Below, piece after piece: positions 1 through 8,191 of a DNA stretch of 64,000 nt. The position numbers and the translations under genes are program-made. Position 1 is the stretch's first letter, and the number at the start of each line of letters is the position of its first letter. The DNA is from Paenibacillus maysiensis (GTDB taxonomy: Bacteria > Bacillota > Bacilli > Paenibacillales > Paenibacillaceae): NCBI RefSeq assembly GCF_000520815.1, contig NZ_ASRY01000272.1, forward strand, positions 44,066 to 108,065, given 5' to 3'. The notes beneath the pieces are model-generated. The model was not told the DNA's origin, searched no databases, and saw only the letters and a program-made list of their open reading frames with translations.

Positions 1-174
1 ATCCAATTCACTACCCTTTGCGTCCATATCAGCTTGCATAACACGAGAGATTTCGTAATAAGCAGGCAAATAGGAGAATAGCTCCCGTCCTCGCACACTG
101 CGCATTTGACTTTTGATATCCTTCATTACACTCTGTATATTGTGTTGATTATTGTTCAATCCATCACTATACAC
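1..174 (-). CDS. Second copy of XkdU-like baseplate protein, 5' end only (runs off the window)
   Basis: The 58 codons visible from a GTG at 174 read on past the window edge. Residues 23-58 (QMRSVRGRELFSYLPAYYE and following, to KGSELD) closely match the N-terminus of the intact XkdU-like protein at 3868-4542, including its RGREL.SYLPAYYE core. The GTG overlaps the stop of the preceding reading frame by exactly the same amount (start 7 bases beyond the stop's last base) as in the intact xkdT/xkdU pair. It is therefore a diverged duplicate of the baseplate wedge gene. Whether the copy is complete cannot be seen. Confidence 0.8.
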   Translation of the reverse strand, partial: MYSDGLNNNQHNIQSVMKDIKSQMRSVRGRELFSYLPAYYEISRVMQADMDAKGSELD

Positions 175-295
175 CGACGATCACCATCCCTTGCTCCGTC
201 GCCTGACCAAATTGAATCCTTTTATGCTGATTACTCCATTTATTCATTTTCGGCTCGGAACGATCAGTCATGGTCGGATTCATTCTTTTACACAT
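167..295 (-). CDS. 42-residue ORF whose end resembles the XkdT C-terminus
   Basis: A strong ribosome binding site (AAAGGGGGG, 6 bases before the ATG at 295) starts a 42-codon frame ending IQFGQATEQGMVIVGV. Its last third aligns at DNA level with the end of the intact baseplate J gene (GSGQVAVLGTVSVSE at 4535) and keeps the same overlap with the following xkdU copy. The first 25 residues have no recognised relative. It is either a truncated xkdT remnant that acquired a start, or a small gene built on that remnant. Confidence 0.5.
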   Translation of the reverse strand: MCKRMNPTMTDRSEPKMNKWSNQHKRIQFGQATEQGMVIVGV

Positions 296-339
296 GCTCG
301 TCCCCCCTTTGGGTTCAGACTGTTTTTTTGTTCTGTTCG

Positions 340-606
340 CTATACTGTTTTCTTGCGGAAAATAGAGCTATACCATTTAACCGTTTCTCCCTGCTTATTC
401 GAAACATCCACAGATGACGAATCTTCTACGTTACCCGGTACCAGATCAGAACGTTTGGATAAAATAATCTCCATTACCTTCCCACGCTGTTGTTCATCCA
501 AAACATAGCTTCCAATGATCGTAGCTACGTCGCCCTCTCCCCGATCACAGCGGGTGATGCAGGCATGAGCACAAATACGCAATTGAGCCTCTGTTAAAGC
601 TGCCAT
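340..606 (-). CDS. Small phage-tail-cluster protein of unknown function (88 aa)
   Basis: The ATG at 606 follows a good Shine-Dalgarno (ACGGAGGTG). The protein has an N-terminal half with three cysteines (ICAHACITRC), a predicted helical middle and a polar Ser/Asp-rich tail ending FRKKTV. I do not recognise a family. It lies 20 bases after the fibre-associated gene at 627-1238 in the same operon, a position where tail clusters often carry fibre accessory or holin-like genes. There is no convincing membrane segment, so a holin role is unlikely. Confidence 0.6.
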   Translation of the reverse strand: MAALTEAQLRICAHACITRCDRGEGDVATIIGSYVLDEQQRGKVMEIILSKRSDLVPGNVEDSSSVDVSNKQGETVKWYSSIFRKKTV

Positions 607-626
607 GGTTATGATTTCACCTCCGT

Positions 627-1238
627 TTATTTCCCTGTAGTGCCCAGCATAAGCTGAGTCAGCGTTACTTCCAGATCTGCAATACGCTGCTTCAATTGAT
701 CTGTCTCACTTGGCTGTTGCTCCGCTTTTTGTATCAGTTCCTTAATTGCTTCCTCGCTTAAGCCTTCACTCCAAAATGTCGTGGGGTCTCTTCTCTCTGG
801 AGACGTAAAGGCCTGGGCAAGATAGACAGGCTCGTCCCCACGTTCGTTTTCCGGTTTGCTTTGCCATTCATCATGAAGCTTCTGAAATGAAGCTTGTGAT
901 TCTTTGTTGATCTGCTCGTATGCATTTTGTGCTTCTAACAGCTTTTCACCGTATTCTGCTTCATAAGCCAGCCAGCCTTGGATATCAAAACGAGGATGGT
1001 ATAAGCCCCGTGGCACTATAATACCGACGGTATAGCCAGCAGGGATGTTTTCTGAATTTGCTTCATCTATAGCACTCGAACTATCGATAGTAAGCTGATA
1101 AGTGTCTAGCTGCTCGTCTGTATCAGATAGTGTGAGCGAAGATGAAGTATAAAAAGGGACGACGCCTGAAAAGGCATCGTCCACCAACTCGTCCTCCAGA
1201 TAGAGGCCATCTGTATTTACTTTAGGTACTGCTTTCAT
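627..1238 (-). CDS. Tail-fibre-associated protein (unknown family, 203 aa)
   Basis: The start at 1238 follows AAGGAGGAAAGCGC. The N-terminal 90 residues are a predicted beta-rich segment, the middle (LAYEAEYGEKLLEAQNAYEQ onward) is helical, and the C-terminus (TDQLKQRIADLEVTLTQLMLG) looks like a short coiled coil ending in a Gly-rich tip, as in many small proteins placed directly after a phage fibre gene. By position it may be a fibre assembly or attachment protein. The helical motif GLSEEAIKELIQKAEQQPSETDQLKQ resembles tail-linked proteins of Firmicutes phages, but I cannot name a defined family. Confidence 0.6.
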   Translation of the reverse strand: MKAVPKVNTDGLYLEDELVDDAFSGVVPFYTSSSLTLSDTDEQLDTYQLTIDSSSAIDEANSENIPAGYTVGIIVPRGLYHPRFDIQGWLAYEAEYGEKLLEAQNAYEQINKESQASFQKLHDEWQSKPENERGDEPVYLAQAFTSPERRDPTTFWSEGLSEEAIKELIQKAEQQPSETDQLKQRIADLEVTLTQLMLGTTGK

Positions 1239-1250
1239 GCGCTTTCCTCC

Positions 1251-3866
1251 TTATTGTTCGGCTAGGAATGGCGGTATAGAATCTAAGCTAATCCATCCGT
1301 TTTGCATCATACTTATCCCGTTTATAGGTAACGGGGTAACGGAACCGTTGCTGTTAATATTCACACGGCCTAACACATCAGTTTGCGTGTCCGTGTTAGC
1401 AGCAGTTACTAAAACACGACTCAATTTAGGTCTACATCCGGGCGGCAAAATAAACATAGCGGTGTTAAGCGTACCGAGTTTTAAAACCCCTTTCATGTGT
1501 ATAAGCCCCTCAGAGTCTTTATAGTACCCAATCTGAGATAGTATTGACGAATAGTTCGACCAGCCATTGAGCAAAGTCGGTACGATCCACGAAGGATTGT
1601 CCTTTTCCGCCTTCTTATTCTCCAGCACAGACACCCTCGAATTAGCTTGCTGCACGCTGTCTACCAAATCAAGCAGCAAGGTCTTTTCGTTGATTGCGTA
1701 TGAGCCTTTGATTGAAACTACAGGTGACTGAGCTAGAGTTAAAAATGAAACCGTATAGGTTACTGTTTTATCGTAATTGGTGGATGGAGTCTCAGCGTAA
1801 GCCCAATCATAGGCAGTAGTAAGTCTCCATTTCGAATCTTTTCGGCCATTAGCATAGACGCCTAGTATTTTTCTTGATGGGGTGCTCAAATAACTGGTAA
1901 CATGCGCTTTAGCCCCAATAAAGGCCGTATTATTATATTCAAAGACTGACGCTCGTTCCCGCAATACAATCCCCGAACCGATTTCTATCAGATTGTCTCC
2001 ATCAGTAAGCGTTAGCTGCCCTTCGCTAACAATAGGCTCTACTGTAGGTGTTGCGAGTTGATATACGAGTCGATATGGTTCCCAATATACAGCCCTACCG
2101 TCTTTACTCAACCCTGGGTCTATTTGAGTTGTTGGCAAAACCGAAGTTGTTGATCCATGATCGTTGATCTTCCTCCAGCTCTTTGGTCCTTGGTTATTAA
2201 AAATCTCAGCAGACGTACCGTTCCAATAATACATGTTCCAGCCCATAAAATACGCCTTAATCTCGTCCACTGTAGGTGTGTAGCTGTCTCCCCATCCACT
2301 GTCTGCACTAGAGATGGACAGACCCACAACACCGGATTCAGGACTAAGATGGGATTGATCCGGCCCACTCAGTGGGAAAACATGCTGAACCAGCTTACCG
2401 TCGAACTTTGTTATCCTCTCACTGTCAACTACTCCATTAGAGACAGGTATTCGAACAACCTTATACCCTGCCGCTGACGCGAAGTAAACCCACGGCAATG
2501 AGCCATCCAGTGTCATCCCTTGCCACTTTTTATTTTTGAAATACTGCCCCTCACGCTCGAATACAGTATCAGCATTTGCGCCAGTAACCGGATCAGCGTA
2601 CAGGTTTGCTTGCAACGCAATCATGGAATCTTCACGTGACTTGAATGGCTTTGCTGTACTGCCGGTGTTGAGAATTGGATTGTAAAATTTACGTTTCGTA
2701 CCTACAGGCCAACTCCAGGCATCAACGTCAAATTCATTCGTGTATTGTGTAACTCCGCTAACATTCACACCAATTCGAACAGCAGATGCATCCATCTTTA
2801 TAACTCGTGATTCACCAGGATTAATAAATATACCTTGAATACGTGTTCCTGCGGTGTTAAATACGGATATCCGTACTTTACCTGTGCTTTCAGTCGGATT
2901 GGTAATCGTGTACTCTTTGTTCGGAATTACATCAAGATAAATAACTGCGTATGCATCCGTTCCAATTGCTCCGCTCAAAAGCTCTCCCTCAATAGAATAT
3001 GGCGAATCAATTGATATTTTATGACCTGTTGTTATCCATTCATAAAATGGAGGCAATAAATTCTCCCCATATCGAATCGCATACGGATTACGCACAGGCA
3101 TTACACTGTCCACGTATGGATATTTGACAGCTACCTGTTCGGCGGTCATGCTATCCAGCGCAGCATATTCTGAAGCGCTAACCTCATAGACACGAATAGC
3201 GTCTGCATAAAAAGCTTGACCAGTTGCTGTTGAAATCGATGAAACTTCCAGGTTTGTCGTAGTATCGTTTGCCGGTGCACATTTTGTATAGATCGTTACA
3301 AATTGACTCTTATCTACGGACTGCTTGAGTGCCTTATTACCACCTGTAGAAAAGTTTACATAGATATTGTTTGAAGCATTGATGTTTTTAACGTCAGCCA
3401 AGGCGATATAGTACCTTCCACCAGTAAGCTTCAATCCGGTACTGTACACGTTATACACGCCGGAAGCGTTCATTGCAGTGACCTTGATAGATCCCGTACC
3501 CTGCACCTTATTAGATGTATCAACTGCAAGATCAGCTTCCCAACCTAAAAGGCTACCGATTTGGTCACCAGAACCTGCGCGCCCAAGCAGGTTAACCAGC
3601 ATTCGTCCGGTTATTCCGGACAAAGAAAATGGAGCCGCCTTAACAGCGTTAAGTATCTGCACCCCGGGTTCCAGCGTAACCTCCTTACGCTCCGTCGTAT
3701 CCAACCGCTTCTTAATCGCATCCACACCATCATTCACGTCACCTGCAAAATCATCAACAGCGCGCCAGTTTTGATCCAAATACTTCTCCAGATCAAAATA
3801 CGTTGTTTTGGGCGACGTGCGGTCAATTTGATTTAAGCCCAGATTTGGTGTTTTTTCGCTTGCCAT
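1251..3866 (-). CDS. Long tail fibre / receptor-binding protein (871 aa)
   Basis: The start chosen is the ATG at 3866, preceded by AGGAGGTGG that is itself the end of xkdU; a frame-extended start 12 bases upstream has no better site. Residues 1-60 (TPNLGLNQIDRTSPKTTYFDLEKY...NWRAVDDF) are the usual baseplate-anchoring N-terminus. A jelly-roll-like region around residues 100-215 resembles carbohydrate-binding modules. The last 120 residues (ILSQIGYYKDSEGLIHMKG, then LPPGCRPK, then GRVNINSNGSVTPLPI) are the typical beta-rich tip of phage fibres that contacts the receptor. The particle's host range should depend on this gene. Confidence 0.85.
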   Translation of the reverse strand: MASEKTPNLGLNQIDRTSPKTTYFDLEKYLDQNWRAVDDFAGDVNDGVDAIKKRLDTTERKEVTLEPGVQILNAVKAAPFSLSGITGRMLVNLLGRAGSGDQIGSLLGWEADLAVDTSNKVQGTGSIKVTAMNASGVYNVYSTGLKLTGGRYYIALADVKNINASNNIYVNFSTGGNKALKQSVDKSQFVTIYTKCAPANDTTTNLEVSSISTATGQAFYADAIRVYEVSASEYAALDSMTAEQVAVKYPYVDSVMPVRNPYAIRYGENLLPPFYEWITTGHKISIDSPYSIEGELLSGAIGTDAYAVIYLDVIPNKEYTITNPTESTGKVRISVFNTAGTRIQGIFINPGESRVIKMDASAVRIGVNVSGVTQYTNEFDVDAWSWPVGTKRKFYNPILNTGSTAKPFKSREDSMIALQANLYADPVTGANADTVFEREGQYFKNKKWQGMTLDGSLPWVYFASAAGYKVVRIPVSNGVVDSERITKFDGKLVQHVFPLSGPDQSHLSPESGVVGLSISSADSGWGDSYTPTVDEIKAYFMGWNMYYWNGTSAEIFNNQGPKSWRKINDHGSTTSVLPTTQIDPGLSKDGRAVYWEPYRLVYQLATPTVEPIVSEGQLTLTDGDNLIEIGSGIVLRERASVFEYNNTAFIGAKAHVTSYLSTPSRKILGVYANGRKDSKWRLTTAYDWAYAETPSTNYDKTVTYTVSFLTLAQSPVVSIKGSYAINEKTLLLDLVDSVQQANSRVSVLENKKAEKDNPSWIVPTLLNGWSNYSSILSQIGYYKDSEGLIHMKGVLKLGTLNTAMFILPPGCRPKLSRVLVTAANTDTQTDVLGRVNINSNGSVTPLPINGISMMQNGWISLDSIPPFLAEQ

Positions 3867-3867
3867 A

Positions 3868-4542
3868 TTACGCGCCACCTCCTAAATATCTATCCTGTGT
3901 TGTATGTTCATTTTCATAGATGGTCATAGACTCGACTTCGGCAATGGTCAGGTAGCGTAACTTGTACTCCACCTCCATGTGGGCGGGCTTGATCTCCTCA
4001 ATGGCTGCCTTCAGATCCTCCACGTTGGGCGGGATTCCGATCGTATCTATAAATTTGACGGTGAACCCCCATTCGGCAGGTCGAAAAGTAACATCTACCG
4101 TGCCTCCGTCATACGCCTCGGCTACATTTTTTACAAGCCGGCCGGAAAAAGTTCCTGCCCCTCGTAGCTTCGATTCCACCACTGCACGCCGCTGATCCAA
4201 TGGCTTTGACAGGTCGGTTTCGATACCCAGCTCCATTTCCCAGCGTTCCAATCCCCACGTGGCGGTACGTACGAAAAACTGTCCCACCGTTGCATCCATT
4301 GCGAGATACAAGGAGTCCAGTTCGCTTCCTTTAGCATCCATATCTGAACGCATCACACGTGAGGTTTCATAGTAGGCGGGCAAATAGGAAAGCAGCTCGC
4401 GTCCCCGCAAGCTGCTCATTTGGCCCTCTGTATCTCCCGCTATAGTTACCCGATTAGCAAAAGAGTCACTATAGTTGGCATCGTTTCCCTGGATTGGGTT
4501 ATTGAAAACATCTTCAAAACTGTTCGCTTTATCATTACTCAC
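3868..4542 (-). CDS. xkdU: XkdU-like baseplate protein (DUF2313/YmfQ family)
   Basis: A 224-residue protein that starts with GTG inside the end of xkdT. It carries the conserved RGRELLSYLPAYYETSRVMRSDMDAKGSELDSLY core, then WGLERWEMELGIETDLSKPLDQRRAVVESKLRGAGTFS, typical of the wedge protein equivalent to Mu gp48 and P2 gpI. It links the baseplate wedge to the fibre, whose gene follows after a 1-base gap. A diverged second copy begins at the left edge of the window. Confidence 0.9.
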   Translation of the reverse strand: MSNDKANSFEDVFNNPIQGNDANYSDSFANRVTIAGDTEGQMSSLRGRELLSYLPAYYETSRVMRSDMDAKGSELDSLYLAMDATVGQFFVRTATWGLERWEMELGIETDLSKPLDQRRAVVESKLRGAGTFSGRLVKNVAEAYDGGTVDVTFRPAEWGFTVKFIDTIGIPPNVEDLKAAIEEIKPAHMEVEYKLRYLTIAEVESMTIYENEHTTQDRYLGGGA

Positions 4543-5686
4543 TGACGCTCACCGTCCCCAGCACCGCCACCTGACCTGATCCAATTTCAATATTTTGATT
4601 GCTCTGTCCGTTGATTTTTAGCTCAGAGAAATCAATAATAATCGGAATGTCCAGCAAAACAGCAGAAATCCGGGTATATCGTACCAACGGGTCTTCCTTG
4701 TAAAAAGCAAGCTGCTTCAAATAAGTCCGGACACCGCTTTCGATCAGCTTTTTGATTTCATCCAGTGTGGACGGCTTCTCTTTGGTGCGCTGTACCTTGA
4801 CCGAGATGTTAATTTCCACCTCTGTCGCTGGCATGATCGTCACCACAGGCCCCGCTGGTGCCAGCCCTTCGCCTTGCCCATCCTGAGTCGGATCAATATA
4901 CTTCTGAACAGCAGCGACGATATCCGGACTGGCAGCACGTTTATCCGTGTCCAGCACATATAAAGCCACCGTACCCGGCCCTTTCCACAGCGGAACAACC
5001 TCCACGCCGCCTACTCCGGCGATTTCATTCGCCCACTGCGTGTACTGCGCCTTGTTGCCGCTCGTGCCCTGGTTCCGCACCTTGGCATAAAAACGCTCCA
5101 GCAACAGCTGGTCGCTCTCAATGTCCGTGCCACTTTTAGTCTCCTCCGCATTCATAACAGAGGAAACACCACTGACTGGGCTCGCCATCACCTGAATGAC
5201 ACCCGCGGGTACGTTACCGCTGCGACCGGGATTGACTGCCCGAATCGCCGCTTCTCCTTTACCCTGCTCATCCAGCGTGACTGATGCCGTGGTCGCATAC
5301 TCAATGGAAGCTTCCCCCGATACATCATCTGCCGGGGTCGCCACCAAGGTTCCCGCCGGGACGGTCGTTCCCGCTGTGCCCGTGAACGTGACCATACCTG
5401 AGGCAGCAACCGCTTCCCGCCGTGTCACTCCATGCTCTGCTGTTCGCAGATCCAGCTCAGGCGAGCGAAAATCCGGGTTATCGCTGGCCGCCGTACTGGC
5501 AAAGCCCCGGCGCAGCAGCTCCTGTGCCCAGATTGCCGCTTCGGAGAGCATAAATGCCACCGGTGCCTGCGCATCCCAAATAAAAGAACCCTCGGACTTA
5601 TCAATGTCCGAAGGCACTTTTTCCAGCATACGACTTAAAATTTCCTCTTCCGTCTGGTCTACCAAATATTCCGGTAAGTCTGCCAT
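4535..5686 (-). CDS. xkdT: Baseplate J-like wedge protein XkdT
   Basis: A 383-residue homologue of the gpJ/XkdT baseplate family. Signature stretches include LVDQTEEEILSRMLEKVPSDIDKSEGSFIWDA near the N-terminus, the central PAGTLVATPADD and RAVNPGRSGNVPAG beta segment, and the YTQWANEIAGVGGVEVVPLWKGPG motif. It forms the periphery of the contractile-tail baseplate wedge. It overlaps xkdS upstream and xkdU downstream, pointing to translational coupling and fixed stoichiometry. Length and domain order look complete. Confidence 0.93.
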   Translation of the reverse strand: MADLPEYLVDQTEEEILSRMLEKVPSDIDKSEGSFIWDAQAPVAFMLSEAAIWAQELLRRGFASTAASDNPDFRSPELDLRTAEHGVTRREAVAASGMVTFTGTAGTTVPAGTLVATPADDVSGEASIEYATTASVTLDEQGKGEAAIRAVNPGRSGNVPAGVIQVMASPVSGVSSVMNAEETKSGTDIESDQLLLERFYAKVRNQGTSGNKAQYTQWANEIAGVGGVEVVPLWKGPGTVALYVLDTDKRAASPDIVAAVQKYIDPTQDGQGEGLAPAGPVVTIMPATEVEINISVKVQRTKEKPSTLDEIKKLIESGVRTYLKQLAFYKEDPLVRYTRISAVLLDIPIIIDFSELKINGQSNQNIEIGSGQVAVLGTVSVSE

Positions 5687-6150
5687 TAGATCACCACACT
5701 TTCCACAATTTCCGTTTCATCTCGCACATTCGTAATCTGGCAGCTAAAATGGCACGCCTCGCCTTCCCAGCTAAACGTAAACTGATCCACACTAGCCGTG
5801 CGAGCATCTGCCAGCAGCGCTTCGGTGACCATTCGCTTGATTTCACTTTCCTGCACACCGTGCCCATAGCTGCTGCCGATCAGTTCCTCTAGCTCGCTAC
5901 CATAGTCGGGAGAATAGATCACATGACGGTAGCGGGGGGTACGAATTGCTTTTTCACACCACTGCACCCAGGCTTCTTTTTCACCTATAGTCACGATTTT
6001 ACGACTAGGGCTCATAACAAATTCTCCGGCTTCAAAATCAAACCGCCAGCTTCGTCCAAATACCGCCCGGTTATCCTCCAGCACAGCCGGGTCCGTAATA
6101 TCTGTCCAAATCATATCATCCGTTTCGGGAAATAAATTAGCCACGTCCAC
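5686..6150 (-). CDS. xkdS: XkdS-like baseplate protein (DUF2634, gp25-like lysozyme-fold family)
   Basis: A 154-residue protein starting with GTG after AAGGTGGTGA. Features include SPSRKIVTIGEKEAWVQWCEKAIRTPRYRHVIYSPDYGSELEELIGSSY, the hallmark of the gp25/GPW-like wedge proteins that contact the tail sheath initiator. It overlaps its upstream partner by 14 bases and shares one base with xkdT. The catalytic glutamate of true lysozymes is not expected in this subfamily, and its role is structural. Confidence 0.88.
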   Translation of the reverse strand: MDVANLFPETDDMIWTDITDPAVLEDNRAVFGRSWRFDFEAGEFVMSPSRKIVTIGEKEAWVQWCEKAIRTPRYRHVIYSPDYGSELEELIGSSYGHGVQESEIKRMVTEALLADARTASVDQFTFSWEGEACHFSCQITNVRDETEIVESVVI

Positions 6151-6544
6151 TCACCACCTTGCACACCACAACCACATCGTTGCCGCTATTCACCCGAACC
6201 GCAAGTACGCGATCTCCGGGTTTAAGTCCTTTGTTCAGGCTCAGATTCACATCCTCCAGCTCGTCCTCCCCGATATAAAAGGAAGTTTTCAGCTCCTTGC
6301 CCTCCCAATTCTCCGACTCTACTGCGGTTGAGGTTCCTTTGTACATATGACGCGGTACAGACAGCAATCCCGGCAGCTCGGCGACCAGATAATCCTGAAG
6401 CTCATGTTTAAAATCGTCCAGCTTGATTCCCGTGGAGGTAATCGTGCCTAGTACCGCGCCCACTCCACTCAGCGCTTGCCGGGTGTGTCCCGCCATAGAC
6501 GACTGCATTACACTTACAAATGCACCATAGGGGTCTTTACTCAA
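6137..6544 (-). CDS. xkdR: XkdR-like tail protein (DUF2577)
   Basis: A 135-residue protein whose TTG start follows GGAGGTATTTTC and overlaps the end of xkdQ. The C-terminal half is a small beta barrel (KGLKPGDRVLAVRVNSGNDVVVVCKV) of the kind found in baseplate hub or spike-adjacent proteins of PBSX-type tails. The family has no known enzymatic role. Position between XkdQ and XkdS agrees with the Bacillus PBSX order. Confidence 0.85.
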   Translation of the reverse strand: MSKDPYGAFVSVMQSSMAGHTRQALSGVGAVLGTITSTGIKLDDFKHELQDYLVAELPGLLSVPRHMYKGTSTAVESENWEGKELKTSFYIGEDELEDVNLSLNKGLKPGDRVLAVRVNSGNDVVVVCKVVSGRG

Positions 6545-7517
6545 GAAAATACCTCCTTTTAACCATATCGAAGGAAGCGAGCTCTAAAGTCATATTCCCA
6601 GGATTCCCCAAATCCCGACTGACTGATGTAACGATCAGCTTCAACCCTTGTAACATTACAGCTTCACCAGCACGTAGGGTATTAATATCTGGTAAATTAA
6701 CCGTAAAAGTTTCCTGAATTCCAGTCAGATGACTTTTTGCAAGCTTACTGGCTCCACCAGCTGCTTTCACTTGATCATCCTCTACCAGTTTTTGCAAAGT
6801 ACCTAGCGCTTTAGTATCCCCTTCTGCTACAGCCAGCACCTTAGATGGCACCTCTTGTCCGCTTCCTACATTCTCATTGGCTGTCATCACTTTGACTTTA
6901 GTTACAGCTCCCTCAAGTGTCCGCAACTGAGTAAGATCAATAAATCGGTCTAAAACGTAGGGGGAAGGATTGCTACCGATTTTAAATAGCTCTAATCCAG
7001 CACTTGTCATGCGCAACTGGTACAAATCTCCACCCAATTTTGCTGTCTCTTTCAAATCAGCAAGCATCATGGAATATAGGGTCTGGGCACGATAAATACC
7101 TTTGCCTAACTGTACTTTCGTATCAGGTATTGAGGCGACCTGAAACTTCCAATCCTTCGCGTATTTGCGCAACCGTTGTGTGGCTGTCTGTCCTTTGGTA
7201 AATAAATATTCGTCCTCGGATTTATCCAAATAGATCGTCCGATCATATACCACCAGAGAGAAACGTTTTGTACCGCTGTTAGAGCTCTCTACTTCCCACA
7301 CAACAGCCGGGTGGAGTAGCGGTACCTTCACATTTTTCCCAAATGGAATTCCACTGACACGAATAGGCATTCCCGGAGTAATCGTGGGCATATCATTTGA
7401 AGCAGCTACTCGGATGCTGGCCTGATATGCAATTTGATTAAGAGCATCTTTTAAAGTTATTTTCTCGACCAAGGGGGTAAGATCATATCTATCTTGAAGT
7501 ATCACCTGATAGCTCAT
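6537..7517 (-). CDS. xkdQ: XkdQ-like baseplate hub protein
   Basis: A 326-residue protein of the XkdQ/gpD-like hub family. The N-terminus (YQVILQDRYDLTPLVEKITLKDALNQIAYQASIRV) and the middle YDRTIYLDKSEDEYLFTKGQTATQRLRKYAKDW give the double-barrel hub fold that sits at the centre of the baseplate. It starts with ATGA overlapping the stop of the LysM protein, so the two are translationally coupled. Confidence 0.88.
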   Translation of the reverse strand: MSYQVILQDRYDLTPLVEKITLKDALNQIAYQASIRVAASNDMPTITPGMPIRVSGIPFGKNVKVPLLHPAVVWEVESSNSGTKRFSLVVYDRTIYLDKSEDEYLFTKGQTATQRLRKYAKDWKFQVASIPDTKVQLGKGIYRAQTLYSMMLADLKETAKLGGDLYQLRMTSAGLELFKIGSNPSPYVLDRFIDLTQLRTLEGAVTKVKVMTANENVGSGQEVPSKVLAVAEGDTKALGTLQKLVEDDQVKAAGGASKLAKSHLTGIQETFTVNLPDINTLRAGEAVMLQGLKLIVTSVSRDLGNPGNMTLELASFDMVKRRYFLE

Positions 7518-8158
7518 GGCATCACCAGCTTTTGACCCACTTTAATCATATTCGGATTCTTGCCTATGACCTTTGTATTCATTTGATATATGCTTTTCCA
7601 TTTGGAACTGTCTCCCAACTCCAGCTTTGCAATTTTGGAAAGCGAATCCCCTGTCTTGACAGTATACGTTTTAGATTTGACTTTAAGATCCGTACGTGGA
7701 AGGGTTTTTGAGTTCACTTTTTGGGGAGAGCTTCCAGTTCGTAATGCTATTTTGGGTTCACGCCATGTACGCAAAGTAATTTCAAAATAGATATCCCCTG
7801 ACTCTCCTCCACGAAAGGTCGTATTATGGGCAATGATAAAAACAGGAACATTAATGAGTGTATTCGTAATAATAAATTGATACGGATTCTCTGCCTTTAA
7901 CATTGCATTTAACCTGTTCATCGCTTCATTAGGATCAGGAATATTTTTATAACGGCAATAAGATGCATCATACACCTTGGGAAAAAATGAAGAAAAGGTG
8001 ATTTCTTTCACCTTTTCTCCTTGTGGGAAATCAAATTCTCCGTGTGTAAGCATCGTAACTGTCTCATATCCCTTTTGTCGTGAAATGTTAACCTCTTCAG
8101 GATTAACTGGAAATTGAAATACACTTCTACCATTAATCAAAAAAAAGTCTATACTCAT
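7514..8158 (-). CDS. xkdP: LysM-domain tail protein XkdP
   Basis: A 214-residue protein with an N-terminal phage module (residues 1-135; VFQFPVNPEEVNISRQKGYETV and GEFDFPQGEKVKEITFSSFFP) and a C-terminal LysM domain (about residues 163-213; YTVKTGDSLSKIAKLELGDSSKW ending KVGQKLVMP). LysM binds peptidoglycan, so the protein probably helps the tail hub meet the cell wall. The ATG at 8158 has a very strong site (GAAAGGAGGGGG). Gene order XkdO-P-Q matches PBSX. Confidence 0.92.
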   Translation of the reverse strand: MSIDFFLINGRSVFQFPVNPEEVNISRQKGYETVTMLTHGEFDFPQGEKVKEITFSSFFPKVYDASYCRYKNIPDPNEAMNRLNAMLKAENPYQFIITNTLINVPVFIIAHNTTFRGGESGDIYFEITLRTWREPKIALRTGSSPQKVNSKTLPRTDLKVKSKTYTVKTGDSLSKIAKLELGDSSKWKSIYQMNTKVIGKNPNMIKVGQKLVMP

Positions 8159-8191
8159 GGCCCCCCTCCTTTCTACTATGATAGATTTACG

